Shown here piece by piece: positions 1 through 10,139 of a stretch of 64,000 bases of DNA. Positions within the stretch are counted from its first letter, which is position 1. Every line of letters begins with the position of its first letter. A program made the translations under genes and the position numbers. The notes beneath the pieces were generated by a model. It did no database searches. It was not told the DNA's origin and was given only the letters and a program-made list of their open reading frames with translations. The DNA is from Ephydatia muelleri. Lineage: Eukaryota > Porifera > Demospongiae > Spongillida > Spongillidae. The DNA lies in assembly GCA_013339895.1 (NCBI GenBank), contig JABACO010000004.1, positions 8,534,328 through 8,598,327 of the forward strand, in the 5' to 3' direction.

Positions 1-159
1 AACCGGCAAATAAATCTTCTAATAATGTTAATAGTGGAACGGCTTTTTAAATTCGAAAAACAGAAAATGTACATGTATGTAGTTCAATCTTATGAATGCA
101 CCGAGAGGTACAGTTTGTTATTATTATATAATAATATTCTTTTTTATCACATATAGTCA

Positions 160-251
160 CCATGGCTGCTACTTGAATTTGCTTTATTCGCAAAGTACTA
201 ATTAGAATCTTGGCATTCACAAACCATACCAATTCAAGTAGCAGCCAATGG
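160..251 (-). mobile_element. MITE copy A, complete with terminal inverted repeats
   Basis: The ends are inverted repeats of about 20 bp: CCATGGCTGCTACTTGAATT at the left and the complement of CCATTGGCTGCTACTTGAAT at the right. On the minus strand the inside reads TGTGAATGCCAAGATTCTAA and then GCGAATAAAGC, which the four other copies share. At about 92 bp with no coding capacity it fits a miniature inverted-repeat transposable element. This is the best-preserved copy in the window. Confidence 0.7.
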
Positions 252-338
252 AGCTTTATTATAAGATTGGAGCTTTCCTTCCGTGAATTGATGTGCATCA
301 AATTTCATAACCTAACACACGCAATATTGTAATGCAGT

Positions 339-432
339 ACCATATGTAGATACTTGAATTTGCATACATTGAGTATGCCATGATGATTCTACTTAATTAA
401 TGCTCAGTGAATAAAGCAGATTTGAACTGCCT
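339..432 (+). mobile_element. MITE copy B
   Basis: It shares ACTTGAATTTGCAT, GATTCTACTT, and GCTCAGTGAATAAAGCAG with copies D and E. It ends in TTTGAACTGC. The terminal repeats are eroded. Confidence 0.6.
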
Positions 433-618
433 AAATTATGCAATAGAGCTTTCGTCACCAGTGGTGTTCACAATGTGGTGACCCAAGACTGTCAAGAAAC
501 ACATGGAGCGAGGGCCGCAGGTACAGAAGTTTCAAAGGTAACAGATGTGACAGAATGGTATTCATAGAAGGTGAAGTAACTGTACTTCTGGATCTCGAAT
601 CGAATCTTAATATACAGT

Positions 619-722
619 TACCATTGGTAGTTTACTGAAGATGCATGGATTGTGAATGCTAAGATTCTAATTGATGCTCAGCAAATAAGGCAAGTAAGTA
701 CTGATTCTCATTTGACTTGCCT
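619..722 (+). mobile_element. MITE copy C
   Basis: It begins ACCATTGGTAG and contains GGATTGTGAATGCTAAGATT and TGATGCTCAGCAAATAAGGC. It ends in CATTTGACTTGCC. Spacing and order match copies B, D and E. Confidence 0.6.
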
Positions 723-1599
723 TAAGCTATACTGATGTAGACCCTTTTCCAACGCGAACATATCATGTGACATGATTCTTTGTTAGGGAAATAACTCATT
801 TGTGGACAACCTGAGTATAAAGGTTTGTGGAATAATTTATCACAAAATTTAACCAGCAATCATGTACTGTCATCAAAGAACAGTAGTGAATTTGCTACTA
901 GACCAGCCCTCGCGTATGGACAGAGGATCTGGACAGTTGCCTATTTTGAGACATGCTATTTTGTGGATTGCATGCCATTACTTTTGAAGACAAGAATTTC
1001 ATGAAATGAAAATGCAGTAAACTGTCCTTTACATTGCTCATGCCACTCCCTGCATTCTCTTTGCTTGAGTGTCTGCAACTCAATAGTTTTACATGTGCTT
1101 TCAGATATTGTTATGCCATGAAAAAAGTCTCTAGCCTTTTTTTTTTTAGTAAAAGTGCTCACCATTTAAGCATTTATATTTATCATCATACAGTGCTGTC
1201 AATGGCAAAGGAAGAAATGATAGTGGGATGGTGCTTTGATCATACTTAGTTGCAGGAGACATTTACTCAGCTCCAGATGTACATTCAATCGCTACTGAAG
1301 GGAGGGATGCAATTGTGGATAGACATGAATTTGAAGCAATTCTGTGAATTGCACTTAACAAGATATCAGTGTTTATTTGAGGGATTTCTGAGGACCAGTT
1401 GAAAGTTAGTCTGGCGTAGCCAAAGCTCACGTATGGATGAAGGGTCTGTACGATTCTTGAGTCATAATATTTTTAATGAACAGAAACTAATCACTGATAG
1501 TGAAGATGTACACAATGGGAATAAAGACAAAGATGCAAAAGCAATAATATTGGTCTTTTACTAAATGTCGACTGGTTTAAGCCATTTAAGTGATCTGAA

Positions 1600-2660
1600 T
1601 ATAAGATATCAGCAATTATGATTACTGTTTTGAATTTGCCAAGGGAAGTCAGGTTTAGAAAAGAATGGACTATGGTTTTAGGTGTTATTCCAGGACCCTC
1701 AGAACCAAAAGGAAACATCAATACATTTCTAAAGCCAATTGTTGATGACCTTTACTTCCATGGAATGGAATGCCAATTGGATCAAATGGCAATATTGTAA
1801 AAGCTGCATTACTAGGAGTATCAACAGATATGCCAGCTGTACGAAAAGTGTCACAGTTTTTGGGACACAAGGCTGACCTTGGATGTTCTCAGTGTACTTT
1901 TAAACCTGAAAGAGAACATGACACAACTGGTGCAAGTGGTAAAATGAGTTATTTGATGGCTCCAATCAGAATGAGAGATGATGTACTAGCACAAGCTGAA
2001 GAATATCAAAAGGCATCTTCAAAGGTACAGGCTAAAAGTATTCAATAGAAGAATGGCGTTTGATATAGTGAGTTGCTCAGGTACTATAGTTCGTATGATG
2101 ATCACAGATCCTACTATTGGGAATGGTTCACAATGAAATAAAGCTGATGTATAGTCACATTAAGGCTGTTAAAATACCATATGACCTTGGAAGACTTCCT
2201 ACAAATTTGAATGGTGACAGCCTTGCTGGGCTAACTGCACAGCAATGGAAGAACTTTGCATGTATATATGCAAGACCTTGCTTAGTCAGGAAGGAAGGGC
2301 TTACAAAAGTCTATATTTATTGTGTGAATTGTTGAACTTTAGTAAAACCTCTCATAACCAGAGATGAAGTCGCTACTTTGCACAGGTTGCTTAATGAGCA
2401 CTATAAACAACTTATGATAATCTGCATCCCTACTTCGGAATTATAAGGTTTTTTTTCAAAATAAATACTATCATGAAAGATATTAACAACAAATGCATAC
2501 TGAAAGGAAATTATCTAGCTTATGTTACATGGATGGCATTCAAAACACCTTAGAAGGACAAGTTGTCCGGCCTCTACATGGTGAAGAATTCTTTTTATCA
2601 GGCAGACAGAATAATAAGCCCCAGGAGATTCATCGATCGCTGTACACTTGTACCTATGGG
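1600..2660 (+). pseudogene. Tnp2 (CACTA/EnSpm-like) transposase remnant
   Basis: Broken plus-strand reading frames preserve the order of a Tnp2-type transposase. First comes LNLPREVRFRKEW followed by LGVIPGPSEPKGNINTFLKP (about 1630-1740). Then comes LLGVSTDMPAVRKVSQFLGH with the zinc-binding-like LGCSQC (about 1815-1900). Finally there is IPYDLGRLPTNLNGD with LTAQQWKNFACIY (about 2175-2275), and a more decayed tail to about 2660. The IPGPxEPK block, the STDMPAxRKxxGFLGH-like block and the TAxQWKN block are hallmarks of this family. There are several frameshifts and in-frame stops and no intact ORF, so the copy is dead. I could not identify its termini. Confidence 0.8.
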
Positions 2661-3362
2661 GGGAAAAAGTACATTCTACTATATTTCTGAACTCCCAATG
2701 TGAATGATGTAGAAGTTTATGTTATGTATGCATGTGAATAATATCAATTTGTATGCACATTTTAAAAATATACCAAGTATTATCGTCTGTTCATAAATCA
2801 ATTATAAAATCAATTTCAGATAGAATCATGTGATAAATGCAACTCAAATATTACGCAGCATTTTATAAACGATTCGGTCACCGGAAAGCATCTGCAAAAT
2901 CGTGTAAATGATTTCCACATACATATTCATAATGAAAAATCGTTTAACTGATTTCGTATCATCTATGGAATAATTGCTGGATTCGCGGAACGATAAATCA
3001 TAATGAAATCGAACATTTCATATATTAAATCTACTAATAAATCAAAATTGAGTTTCGGTCTTTTTTCCCTGTGTATAGAAAGAGGATCACCACTGATGCA
3101 GTGTACGACCACTGGTCATAAATAGTGGTGATAACAGACTGTGTGTAGGATCGGCATGCGCGATATAGCGTAGGTAGTGTTCGGCATCCATAAAGGGAAC
3201 GTAGTTGCTTTAAACTATACTTACTGCGTCTTAAGACAACCCAGAAAGATGGTTTATATCGTGTTGTGAAATATTGAAATGTCTTCTTTGAGGCTCTGTA
3301 TTGTGTTGAAAGTGCAGTTGCCAAAAATTCCCTACTGCCGACCACTCCTCAGGTTACCTAGC
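2661..3362. other. No recognised feature
   Basis: The DNA is AT-rich. A minus-strand ORF at 3034-3345 has no recognisable domain and no splice or composition support. I see nothing else. Confidence 0.5.
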
Positions 3363-3451
3363 CTCGTACCCAAACCCAACTTTTCGATCTAGAGAAGCGT
3401 AGCGGTGATGTAATCCATCCACAGCTGCGAAAAGTTGGGTCTGGGTACGAG
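3363..3451. repeat. Short fold-back element (about 90 bp)
   Basis: CTCGTACCCAAACCCAACTT (from 3363) is repeated inverted as AAGTTGGGTCTGGGTACGAG (ending 3451), with one mismatch over about 24 bp per arm and about 40 bp between them. It is probably a MITE or a palindromic remnant. Confidence 0.7.
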
Positions 3452-3587
3452 ACGACAGGTTAGTACGTCCAATCTTGGCACCCGACACCTGTCCCCTAGT
3501 ACATACCCAACACTAATACAATCCTCCAACACCCTACACACCACTTGGAATACCCCCAGCTAGGGACGTATGCGTCATTTCAGTATG

Positions 3588-3655
3588 GCGGGGGGGGGGA
3601 GGGGGAGGGGGGTGGGTGGGGGGCTATTCACCCCCCTCCCCCCACCCTCACCCTG
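3588..3655. repeat. G-run followed by C-run, hairpin or G-quadruplex prone
   Basis: A run of G tracts separated by single A or T (3588-3628) is followed by CCCCCCTCCCCCCACCC, which can pair with it. The overlapping ORF at 3545-3769 is glycine- and proline-rich only because of this tract and is not credible as a gene. Confidence 0.6.
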
Positions 3656-3961
3656 GGCTCCGGTGACCATGATGACGTCATTAAGAAGGCATTGCGTGAG
3701 AAGACAGGCTTAGCGATTGCACAGTGTACAGGACTGGGAATGCTGAGTCTGCCGCCCTCTCAGGACTGACGTGTTAATTGAATAGTAGTCGAATGCATCC
3801 GTGAGAGAGACCTCTGTAGCTAGATAGAACTATTATTTGTAATGGATCTTTGTGCTACCTGTGAAATTGTATACATCGCCCGCCCAACTCAACATACTTG
3901 GGATCATTTTCTGTATGTTATCTGGAATGAAGAAATTAACTATTAAAAACAAAAATGCATA

Positions 3962-4195
3962 TGGGATCACGTTTCCGCGAAAAGGCATACATTTCCGGTA
4001 CGCGCAATAAAAACGTAACGCTTGCGTTGAAATGTATGGCTAATTAAAAATTCACAACTCCATGACAGATATTCCGATTCTCAGTGCGTAAGAAGAAATA
4101 TGTACAGGACATTTCAGACTTCTAAAATATTAAAAAAAGATTGAATCTTGAAAAAAATATGCGTTAGGTCCTTTTCGCGGAAACGATCCCACATG
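3962..4195. mobile_element. Fold-back element with GTTTCCGCGAAAA ends
   Basis: The left end reads GGGATCACGTTTCCGCGAAAA and the right end is its inverted copy, TTTTCGCGGAAACGATCCC, about 230 bp apart. The GTTTCCGCGAAAA core of the terminal repeat is also found at the ends of the fold-back elements near 42575 and, less exactly, near 30460 and 9205. No coding sequence lies inside. Confidence 0.65.
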
Positions 4196-4640
4196 TGCAT
4201 TTGTCACGATCGCGACCGATACAAAACCGTCAAACACTAGAGTGTAAATGATAGAATATAACTTGCCAACACACATTTCGCTTTATGTAGCTCAAACTAC
4301 GTAATTGCAGATAATTTAATCATTTCATTCAACTGCATGGTATAGCTGAGCACTTAACTCATTGAAGTGATCTTTGCGTCAATATTCTATTACCGACGTG
4401 TGATAGAAACGTTATGGGTTACGAAATCAATGCGTCGGTAAAATATGTAGCTAGTATGCGTATGCGTATGCGTTCAACAATAAGTTTCGTCACTACCACT
4501 AGCGTCACTTCATGTATGTAGTCTCCTTTTTAATGACTAAATTCAATCAATAGTTTGTCACTAAATTCCACAGAATGAGCGTCACTCCTCAGAGATTAAT
4601 CCTCACTCTTTGCTGAACAGTGATACTAGCAAATAGTGCC
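4196..4640. other. No recognised feature
   Basis: No coding or repeated structure was recognised apart from scattered short direct repeats such as GTATGCGTATGCGT near 4455. Confidence 0.4.
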
Positions 4641-4642
4641 CT

Positions 4643-4815
4643 TCACTCTTGCGCTAGCTTCACTCCGCAGAGGAGTGAAGCTAGCGAAGAGTGAAGCTAG
4701 CGAAGAGAGTGAAGCTAGCGAAGAGAGTGAAGCTAGCGAAGAGAGTGAAGCTAGCGAAGAGAGTGAAGCTAGCGAAGAGAGTGAAGCTAGCGAAGAGAGT
4801 GAAGCTAGCGCACTC
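4643..4815 (+). repeat. 18-bp tandem repeat (GAAGCTAGCGAAGAGAGT)n
   Basis: About seven tandem copies of an 18-bp unit run from about 4675 to 4808. They are preceded by an inverted copy of the unit (CGCTAGCTTCACTCC), so the array starts with a hairpin. Because 18 is a multiple of 3 the array stays open in frame and gives a (SEASEE)n ORF at 4636-4830. That ORF has no other support and I treat it as a by-product of the repeat. Confidence 0.8.
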
Positions 4816-4912
4816 TTTTTTTTACAGTGAACCTTTTTAGGGACTCACGCTATCTCGATAAGAAGCGAATTCATTTTCATCTAGGAATAAAATGTTAAAA
4901 TACATGTACAGT

Positions 4913-5011
4913 ACCATTGGCTGCATGCTACTTGAATTTGCATGGGCTGTGAATGCTTAGATTCTACTTGACGCTCAAGCGAATAAACTATAGTCTGCAC
5001 ATTTCAACTGC
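4913..5011 (+). mobile_element. MITE copy D
   Basis: It begins ACCATTGGCTGC, contains GCTACTTGAATTTGCATGGG, TGTGAATGCTTAGATTCTAC and GCGAATAAAC, and ends TTTCAACTGC, collinear with copies A-C and E. It lies about 290 bp upstream of the carrier gene's start codon. Confidence 0.65.
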
Positions 5012-5296
5012 TTCTTTTTTATTAACTTAGGCTGGAGCCGAACATTCTGAGGCGCCGGCTCTGTTTGAATTGGTGTCAACAGCGCATGCAAAACACCTTG
5101 TATCTCTTTTGTGGGCAACAGTGCAATATTGCGCCACAGCTGCTATGAAGCGAAGCCACTTTGTACCTTTTGGAGTCAACAACAACAGATGAAGAGTTTG
5201 TTTCTCGCAAAAATGATTAACAAATCCGGAAACCTTATTTTTAAAATTATGCAAGGCGTATATCTATCTTGATCTTGTTAATAATCGCACAATCGA

Positions 5297-8200
5297 ATGA
5301 TGGCAGAGCCTAGCCTTACAAAGACCTTCATTGCAGGAGGTGTCGGCGGAGCGTGCGTAGTATTCGTAGGCCATCCTCTGGACACCATCAAGGTACGCGC
5401 ATTCTCTACGCCCAGCACCAGGCTGAGCTGCACACGTCCTAGTGCACCAGTTTTTTTTTCTTTTTTTTTTTTTTCCTTTTTTTTTTTTGTGTAGGTGATG
5501 CTTCAGACCCAGCCCAGGCCTGTCCCGGGTACGCCCGTGCTTTATGCGTCAGCGTGGGACTGTTTCGTGAAAATATTCAGACACGAGGTACGTTTATGAA
5601 GAGCAGTACACGCGAAGATACTTCACTCGTCCCCAGGGTGTACCGGGCCTCTACAAGGGCATGTTATCCCCGCTGTTGGGCGTTACTCCGATTAACGCCA
5701 TCGTCTTCCTGGGCTATGGGTTTGGAAAGAAGATCCAACAGACCAATCCCAATGATGTATTGACGTAGGTGGGGCCAATTTGGAAAATGTGCATTGCCAG
5801 GTTAACCCCTTGAAGCCCTCCCTCTCATACAGCATGAAGCAAATTGGCCTAGCAGGAGCATTGTCAGGTTTTTTGGCTACGGCTGTAACTGTTCCAGTTG
5901 AGAGGGTTAAATGTGTCATGCAGGTGAGATTTCCAAAGCAATATCCAGAGATTTACGAGCGTACCCAATGTTGCACTGTGCGACCTGTGTACACTGCAGG
6001 TGCAAAGGTCAACAGGGGGTGTTAAGCGATACTCCAATTCGTTGGTGTGTGGTGTGCAGCTGTACAGGAGTGGAGGGGTGTCTGCTCTGTACAGAGGGTT
6101 GGTCATCACTTGGATCAGAGGTATGCTTTGGTTGGGACAGATGTGGTACGGTGAGCACTGAGTGGACTAATTCGAAACACAAACACGATTGTGTGTCCTT
6201 CAATAATGATGGGCAATATGTCATGCTGTAAGAGTGTCACTAATGATCTAACACACACCCTGTGTACCACCATCAGCAGAAGAATACGTGATACATAGGG
6301 TACATGCGTGATCCCATACAGCAGGACATGTGTGGGCCGTACACACCTTGGTGCGAACATATTGATACACACACCTCCACACATGCACCTGTACACACAG
6401 CTCCACACATACACTTGTACACATACTGCACATACACAAGGTACACACACCTCTGCACATACACAAGTACACACACCCGTACACACACCTCCACACAAAC
6501 ACCTGTACACACAGCTCCACACACACACCTCACACATACACTAACAGGCTATAGCCCACTACATACACAGCTGTAAACATACTGAGCACCATGCAGTCAC
6601 TTTTCAAATTTGTTTCTTACCTTTATTAGACATTCCTGGTTTGGGTCTATACTTTGCTAGCTATGAAGCCTTTATCCGGTGGATCACTCAAGATGGAAGG
6701 AGGTACATCATGTATTCTGTGTGCAAATTTAGGAGTTACTTATATGTACTGTTTTGTGCGTTAACCGAATAGTGCCTAGAGATGCATTCTGTTACCAGAG
6801 AATTCTTCAAGACCCTTTGAAAAATTATATGTTATCACAAGTAAATGTTGGTTGCATATAGGATTAAAAAACAACGGTGGTGTAAAAAGCATGGAAACAA
6901 CGTATGACTGGAATGGGTAGGGTTGAGCACTGAAGGCTTTTTTTACCTTAGCATTCGGATATCTGCAGAGGATAATTTTTAGATAGCCATTCGGATCAAA
7001 TTTCGGATATTTCTAAATACAGATTTGTTGATCATATGAACGTGTAGGACCACTATGTGTACCAATTTCATTCAATAACAATGACATCACAAATTTATAA
7101 CCACCTAATCAAACAAAAAACAGATTTCTCTTGATGAAGACTTTGCATGTGCTCCTTCCTTGTCTGATGTTTTGTAGACTGTATGTGTTGTAAAACCTGG
7201 TCCTTCTTGAGGTTAACTTGCTCATGACAACACATAAAGAATACAAAGGACTTGAAAGGGCTCATTAGGGAATTCATTTTTCCTGGTGAACCCAGTAATA
7301 CCTTTTAAGATATGTGATGTAATACCTTTTAAGGCAGATTGTTTGGCTGAGGTTGAAGATTGAGGACCTGATTTGGCAGCTATGATTATTTGTTCTCTTT
7401 CGAGGCCGCTTTGGGACTTGCACATCACTGTAGGTGCCGGCTAATTTCTCCTCTCCGGTTAGTTTTAAACCTTCCTTTGATGATGAACTCGTGCAAGGCT
7501 CACTTGCCATATATAGCAATCAACTGGTTAACAGTACCAGCTGGTAACTGGTTATTCGACTGGTATTACATCATTACAGTTATCAGCGATAATCAGTCTA
7601 AATCATCTTTGGGTTATGCATACATAAACAGCTTATAAGAAATTCATGTTTTGTGCAAAACGAACATAATTAACATAATGCACACAATTAATATCGCATT
7701 CGGATCATTCGGAACTGACCCTACATTAGGCTGCCGTACCGTGGCATCCGATAGTGCCTAAGCCTAGGAATGGGACCGGGACAATGAACTATGTCTTTGT
7801 ATTTAGCACACTTGTATGTTTTTAAATACTGCATGCTGATGCCAGTGTGTGCTAAGCATAGCCTTAGTTCATTTTCCCGATCCCATTTCAGTCATACCTT
7901 GTTTCCATGCTTTTTTACACCACCGTTGTTTTTCAATCCTATATGCAACCAACTTTCAGCTATAGAGAATGTTTTATGTAAGTAATTACTTATTTCCCCC
8001 TTTCGTAGCGTTTTTATTTTGTCTAGTACTAAAACATTTAGACATGTAGCTATTGGCAACGTAACAATGTTTCAGCCCATATCTAAGTATTCATATAGAG
8101 CTGCTCCACAGACAAAAAATGTAGCCTTAGGTGTTAAAAAGGGAAGCTGTATTGTACATCAGATAAATGATCAAACAGGCCACTGAGGTAAAAAATGTAC

Positions 8201-9047
8201 ACAGCAGTTGGGTCACTTTGCATGCTGTACATGTGAAGTGGGCTTGAAAAGAAACCTACAGTTACTTTACAACGGTTGCGATTATTGTTCTTAATAATTA
8301 TGCACTTATAAGTGACAGCGGCGGTAAACTGTTAAACACAACATATAGTGTTGACATTAATCGGTTTATATACATTTTTCATGTATCACCATGTGTGTAG
8401 GTACAGTGTATGTGTTGTGCACATACATGTACATGTACTTGTGTGTGTGTCCTGTATTTATTGTATTATGCTCTTCAGTCGAAAAGACCTCAACCCATTA
8501 TATGTGATGTGTGCTGGGAGTATTGCTGGAGTTCTCGATTGGGGTTATAGCATCGTTCCTGATACACTTAAGTCCCGAATACAGACAGGTAAGATTTTAA
8601 CTGGTCCTTAGCTCGCTCTGCAGCATGTATTACATCTCCTGTTATAGTCCAGGACAAGCAGAATAAAGGCATTGCAGATGTGTATCGCACTTTGGTAAGT
8701 TGCAGTTTGTTGGTTGCATGTATGTGTTGTGTGTGTGTGTATGTGTGTGTGTATATGTGTGTATGTGTGTGTGATGTGTGCTAATGCTCCCTACCATTGA
8801 CTATATTGTCTGATATCTGACAGGTAAGAACAGAAGGCTATCGTGCGCTTTTCAAGGGCACTGGACCTATCATGCTTAGAGCCATTCCTGCAAATGCTGT
8901 ATGCTACGTTTATTGCATTAGTCTTACCTTTTACCTGTCTCCCTTGATCCCTCTCCACCTCTATCTGTCTCATCACATGGTTAGGCATGCTTTCTTGGAT
9001 ATGAAACGGCTATCAAATTCTTGGACAGAGTATTTCCAAATTTATGA
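5297..9047 (+). CDS. SLC25A20: Mitochondrial carnitine/acylcarnitine carrier
   Basis: This inner-membrane carrier exchanges acylcarnitine for carnitine so that fatty acids can enter beta-oxidation. Ten exons with consistent phases encode 298 aa: 5297-5392, 5495-5587, 5637-5764, 5833-5923, 6000-6120, 6630-6702, 8479-8588, 8648-8694, 8824-8898 and 8985-9047. The three carrier repeats each show the Px[DE]xx[KR] signature: PLDTIK (27-32), PVERVK (127-132) and PDTLK (228-232). Family-specific matches are [15 protein letters not shown], the D177[12 protein letters not shown] block, [16 protein letters not shown] and the C-terminus [13 protein letters not shown]. The length matches the animal protein (about 300 aa). 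The start is the first ATG of a tandem pair at the head of the first repeat. An AATAAA signal lies 102 nt past the stop. SLC25A29-like carriers are related, so assignment to A20 rests on the third-repeat and C-terminal resemblance. Confidence 0.93.
5452..5489 (+). repeat. T-rich tract in carrier intron 1
   Basis: Long T runs directly precede the exon 2 acceptor (5494), acting as an extended polypyrimidine tract. Confidence 0.7.
6340..6545 (+). repeat. CA-rich minisatellite in carrier intron 5
   Basis: Irregular repeats of ACACACCTCCACACA and ACCTGTACACACAGCTCCAC type fill this part of intron 5. The overlapping His/Thr- or Cys/Val-rich ORFs on both strands are produced by the repeat. Confidence 0.85.
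6847..7962. mobile_element. Element with long inverted terminal arms in carrier intron 6
   Basis: The left arm (6847-6920; GTTGCATATAGGATT, ACAACGGTGGTGTAAAAAGC, ATGGAAACAACGTATGACTG) returns inverted at 7886-7962 with few mismatches. A second nested hairpin lies within the right part: GGAATGGGACCGGGACAATG near 7767 pairs with CATTTTCCCGATCCCATTTC near 7870. The roughly 1.1-kb interior has no recognisable protein, so it looks like a non-autonomous DNA transposon, perhaps with one element inserted in another. A lone related arm is at 52140-52215. Confidence 0.65.
8717..8775 (+). repeat. (GT)n/(TATG)n microsatellite in carrier intron 8
   Basis: A GTGTGT/TATGTG simple repeat between exons 8 and 9 of the carrier gene. 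Confidence 0.8.
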
Positions 9048-9148
9048 AGTGTAATCTGTTATTGTGATATGGTACTTTATATGTTGTATTTATCAATTGT
9101 TATTTATTTATTTTGACTAAAAGAACAGTTCACATACGTGTACTTTGC

Positions 9149-9154
9149 AATAAA
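9149..9154 (+). terminator. Polyadenylation signal of the carrier gene
   Basis: AATAAA lies 102 nt downstream of the TGA stop of the carrier gene, just before the fold-back element at 9205. This is a good fit to a short 3' UTR. Confidence 0.6.
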
Positions 9155-9204
9155 ATTGAAATTATTGATCAGCATATGCAATCTTGAAAGAGTTATCTAT
9201 ATAT

Positions 9205-10032
9205 AATTGGGACAGTTCACGAGAAAATTGCACCACTCATATATTATAAAAATGTTATACAAATGCATCACGTTTGCATCGCTATAACTTCCCAACGATT
9301 AACGCTATCGACATCCTATTTTCACCACTTCATACTACACCATTTCTCTACAGTAAAATGCATTTTGGAGTCTTGGACTATATCCGTGCCGACGTTCCTA
9401 CGTGCGATACCCCCTGGGGTTCAAAACTACCATATCTTCGTGTAGGAGCGGTCAAATCGCTTCAAATTCGGTATGTAGGTAGAGAGGTCCTATACCTATC
9501 GATTTGTTCTGTTCGTTAATTTTTATGCCATCTGTTACGGAGATACAGTTGAATAAACTACGTGCACGTTTTCCCGCTTGATTCGCGCCAATGTAATAAT
9601 CCCCGCCTCCCCATACATTGAGCGGAGCGCAATTTGCCCAAATCATTGGCGCGAAACGAGCGCGAAAATGTGCACGTAGTTTGTTCAACTGTATCTCCGT
9701 AACGGATGGCATAAAAATTAACGAACAGAACAAATAGATAGATATAGGACCTCTCCACCTACAAACCGAATTTGAAGCGATTTGATTACTCCTACACGAA
9801 AATATGGTAGTTTTGAACCCCAGGGGGTATCGCACGTAGGAACGTCGGCACGGATATAGTCCAAGACTCCAAAATGCATTTTACTGTAGAGAAATGGTGT
9901 AGTATGAAGTGGTGAAAATAGGATGTCGATAGCGTTAATCGTTGGGAAGTTATAGCGATGCAAACGTGATACATTTTTATAACATTTTTATAATATATGA
10001 GTGGTGCATTTTTCTCGTGAACTGTCCCAATT
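9205..10032. mobile_element. Long fold-back (palindromic) element, copy 1
   Basis: This is an almost perfect inverted repeat of about 828 bp. It starts AATTGGGACAGTTCACGAGA and ends with the matching complement GAACTGTCCCAATT. The two arms are about 390 bp each, with only scattered mismatches and a centre of about 40 bp near 9600-9640. Minus-strand ORFs in it (9452-9835 and the 81-aa pair at 9274 and 9718) are mirror images of each other caused by the palindrome, not genes. Similar elements lie at 30460 and 42500. I see no encoded enzyme, so it must depend on functions supplied elsewhere if it is or was mobile. Confidence 0.85.
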
Positions 10033-10139
10033 TATAGTAGATGGACAATGGAACTAAAAAAGTGGAGCGTTACATCTGAAATAAAGTCTGATGGCCATTT
10101 TGTATTCAACACTAGTTCGGACAAACACTAGAATGATCA

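Larger units (their letters stand above)
1..1599. other. Gene-poor interval with MITE copies
   Basis: I see no supported gene here. Three copies of a short MITE family (listed separately) occupy part of it. From about 1040 on, weak plus-strand similarity to the upstream part of the Tnp2-like transposase may continue, but stops and frameshifts break it. Confidence 0.5.

Noticed and set aside
4636..4830. ORF encoding (SEASEE)n
   Set aside because: Its frame is open only because the repeat unit is 18 bp. There is no other coding sign.
9452..9835. 127-aa minus-strand ORF, and similar ORF at 30703-31128
   Set aside because: They span the centre of the fold-back elements, and their two halves read complementary sequence. 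There is no domain.
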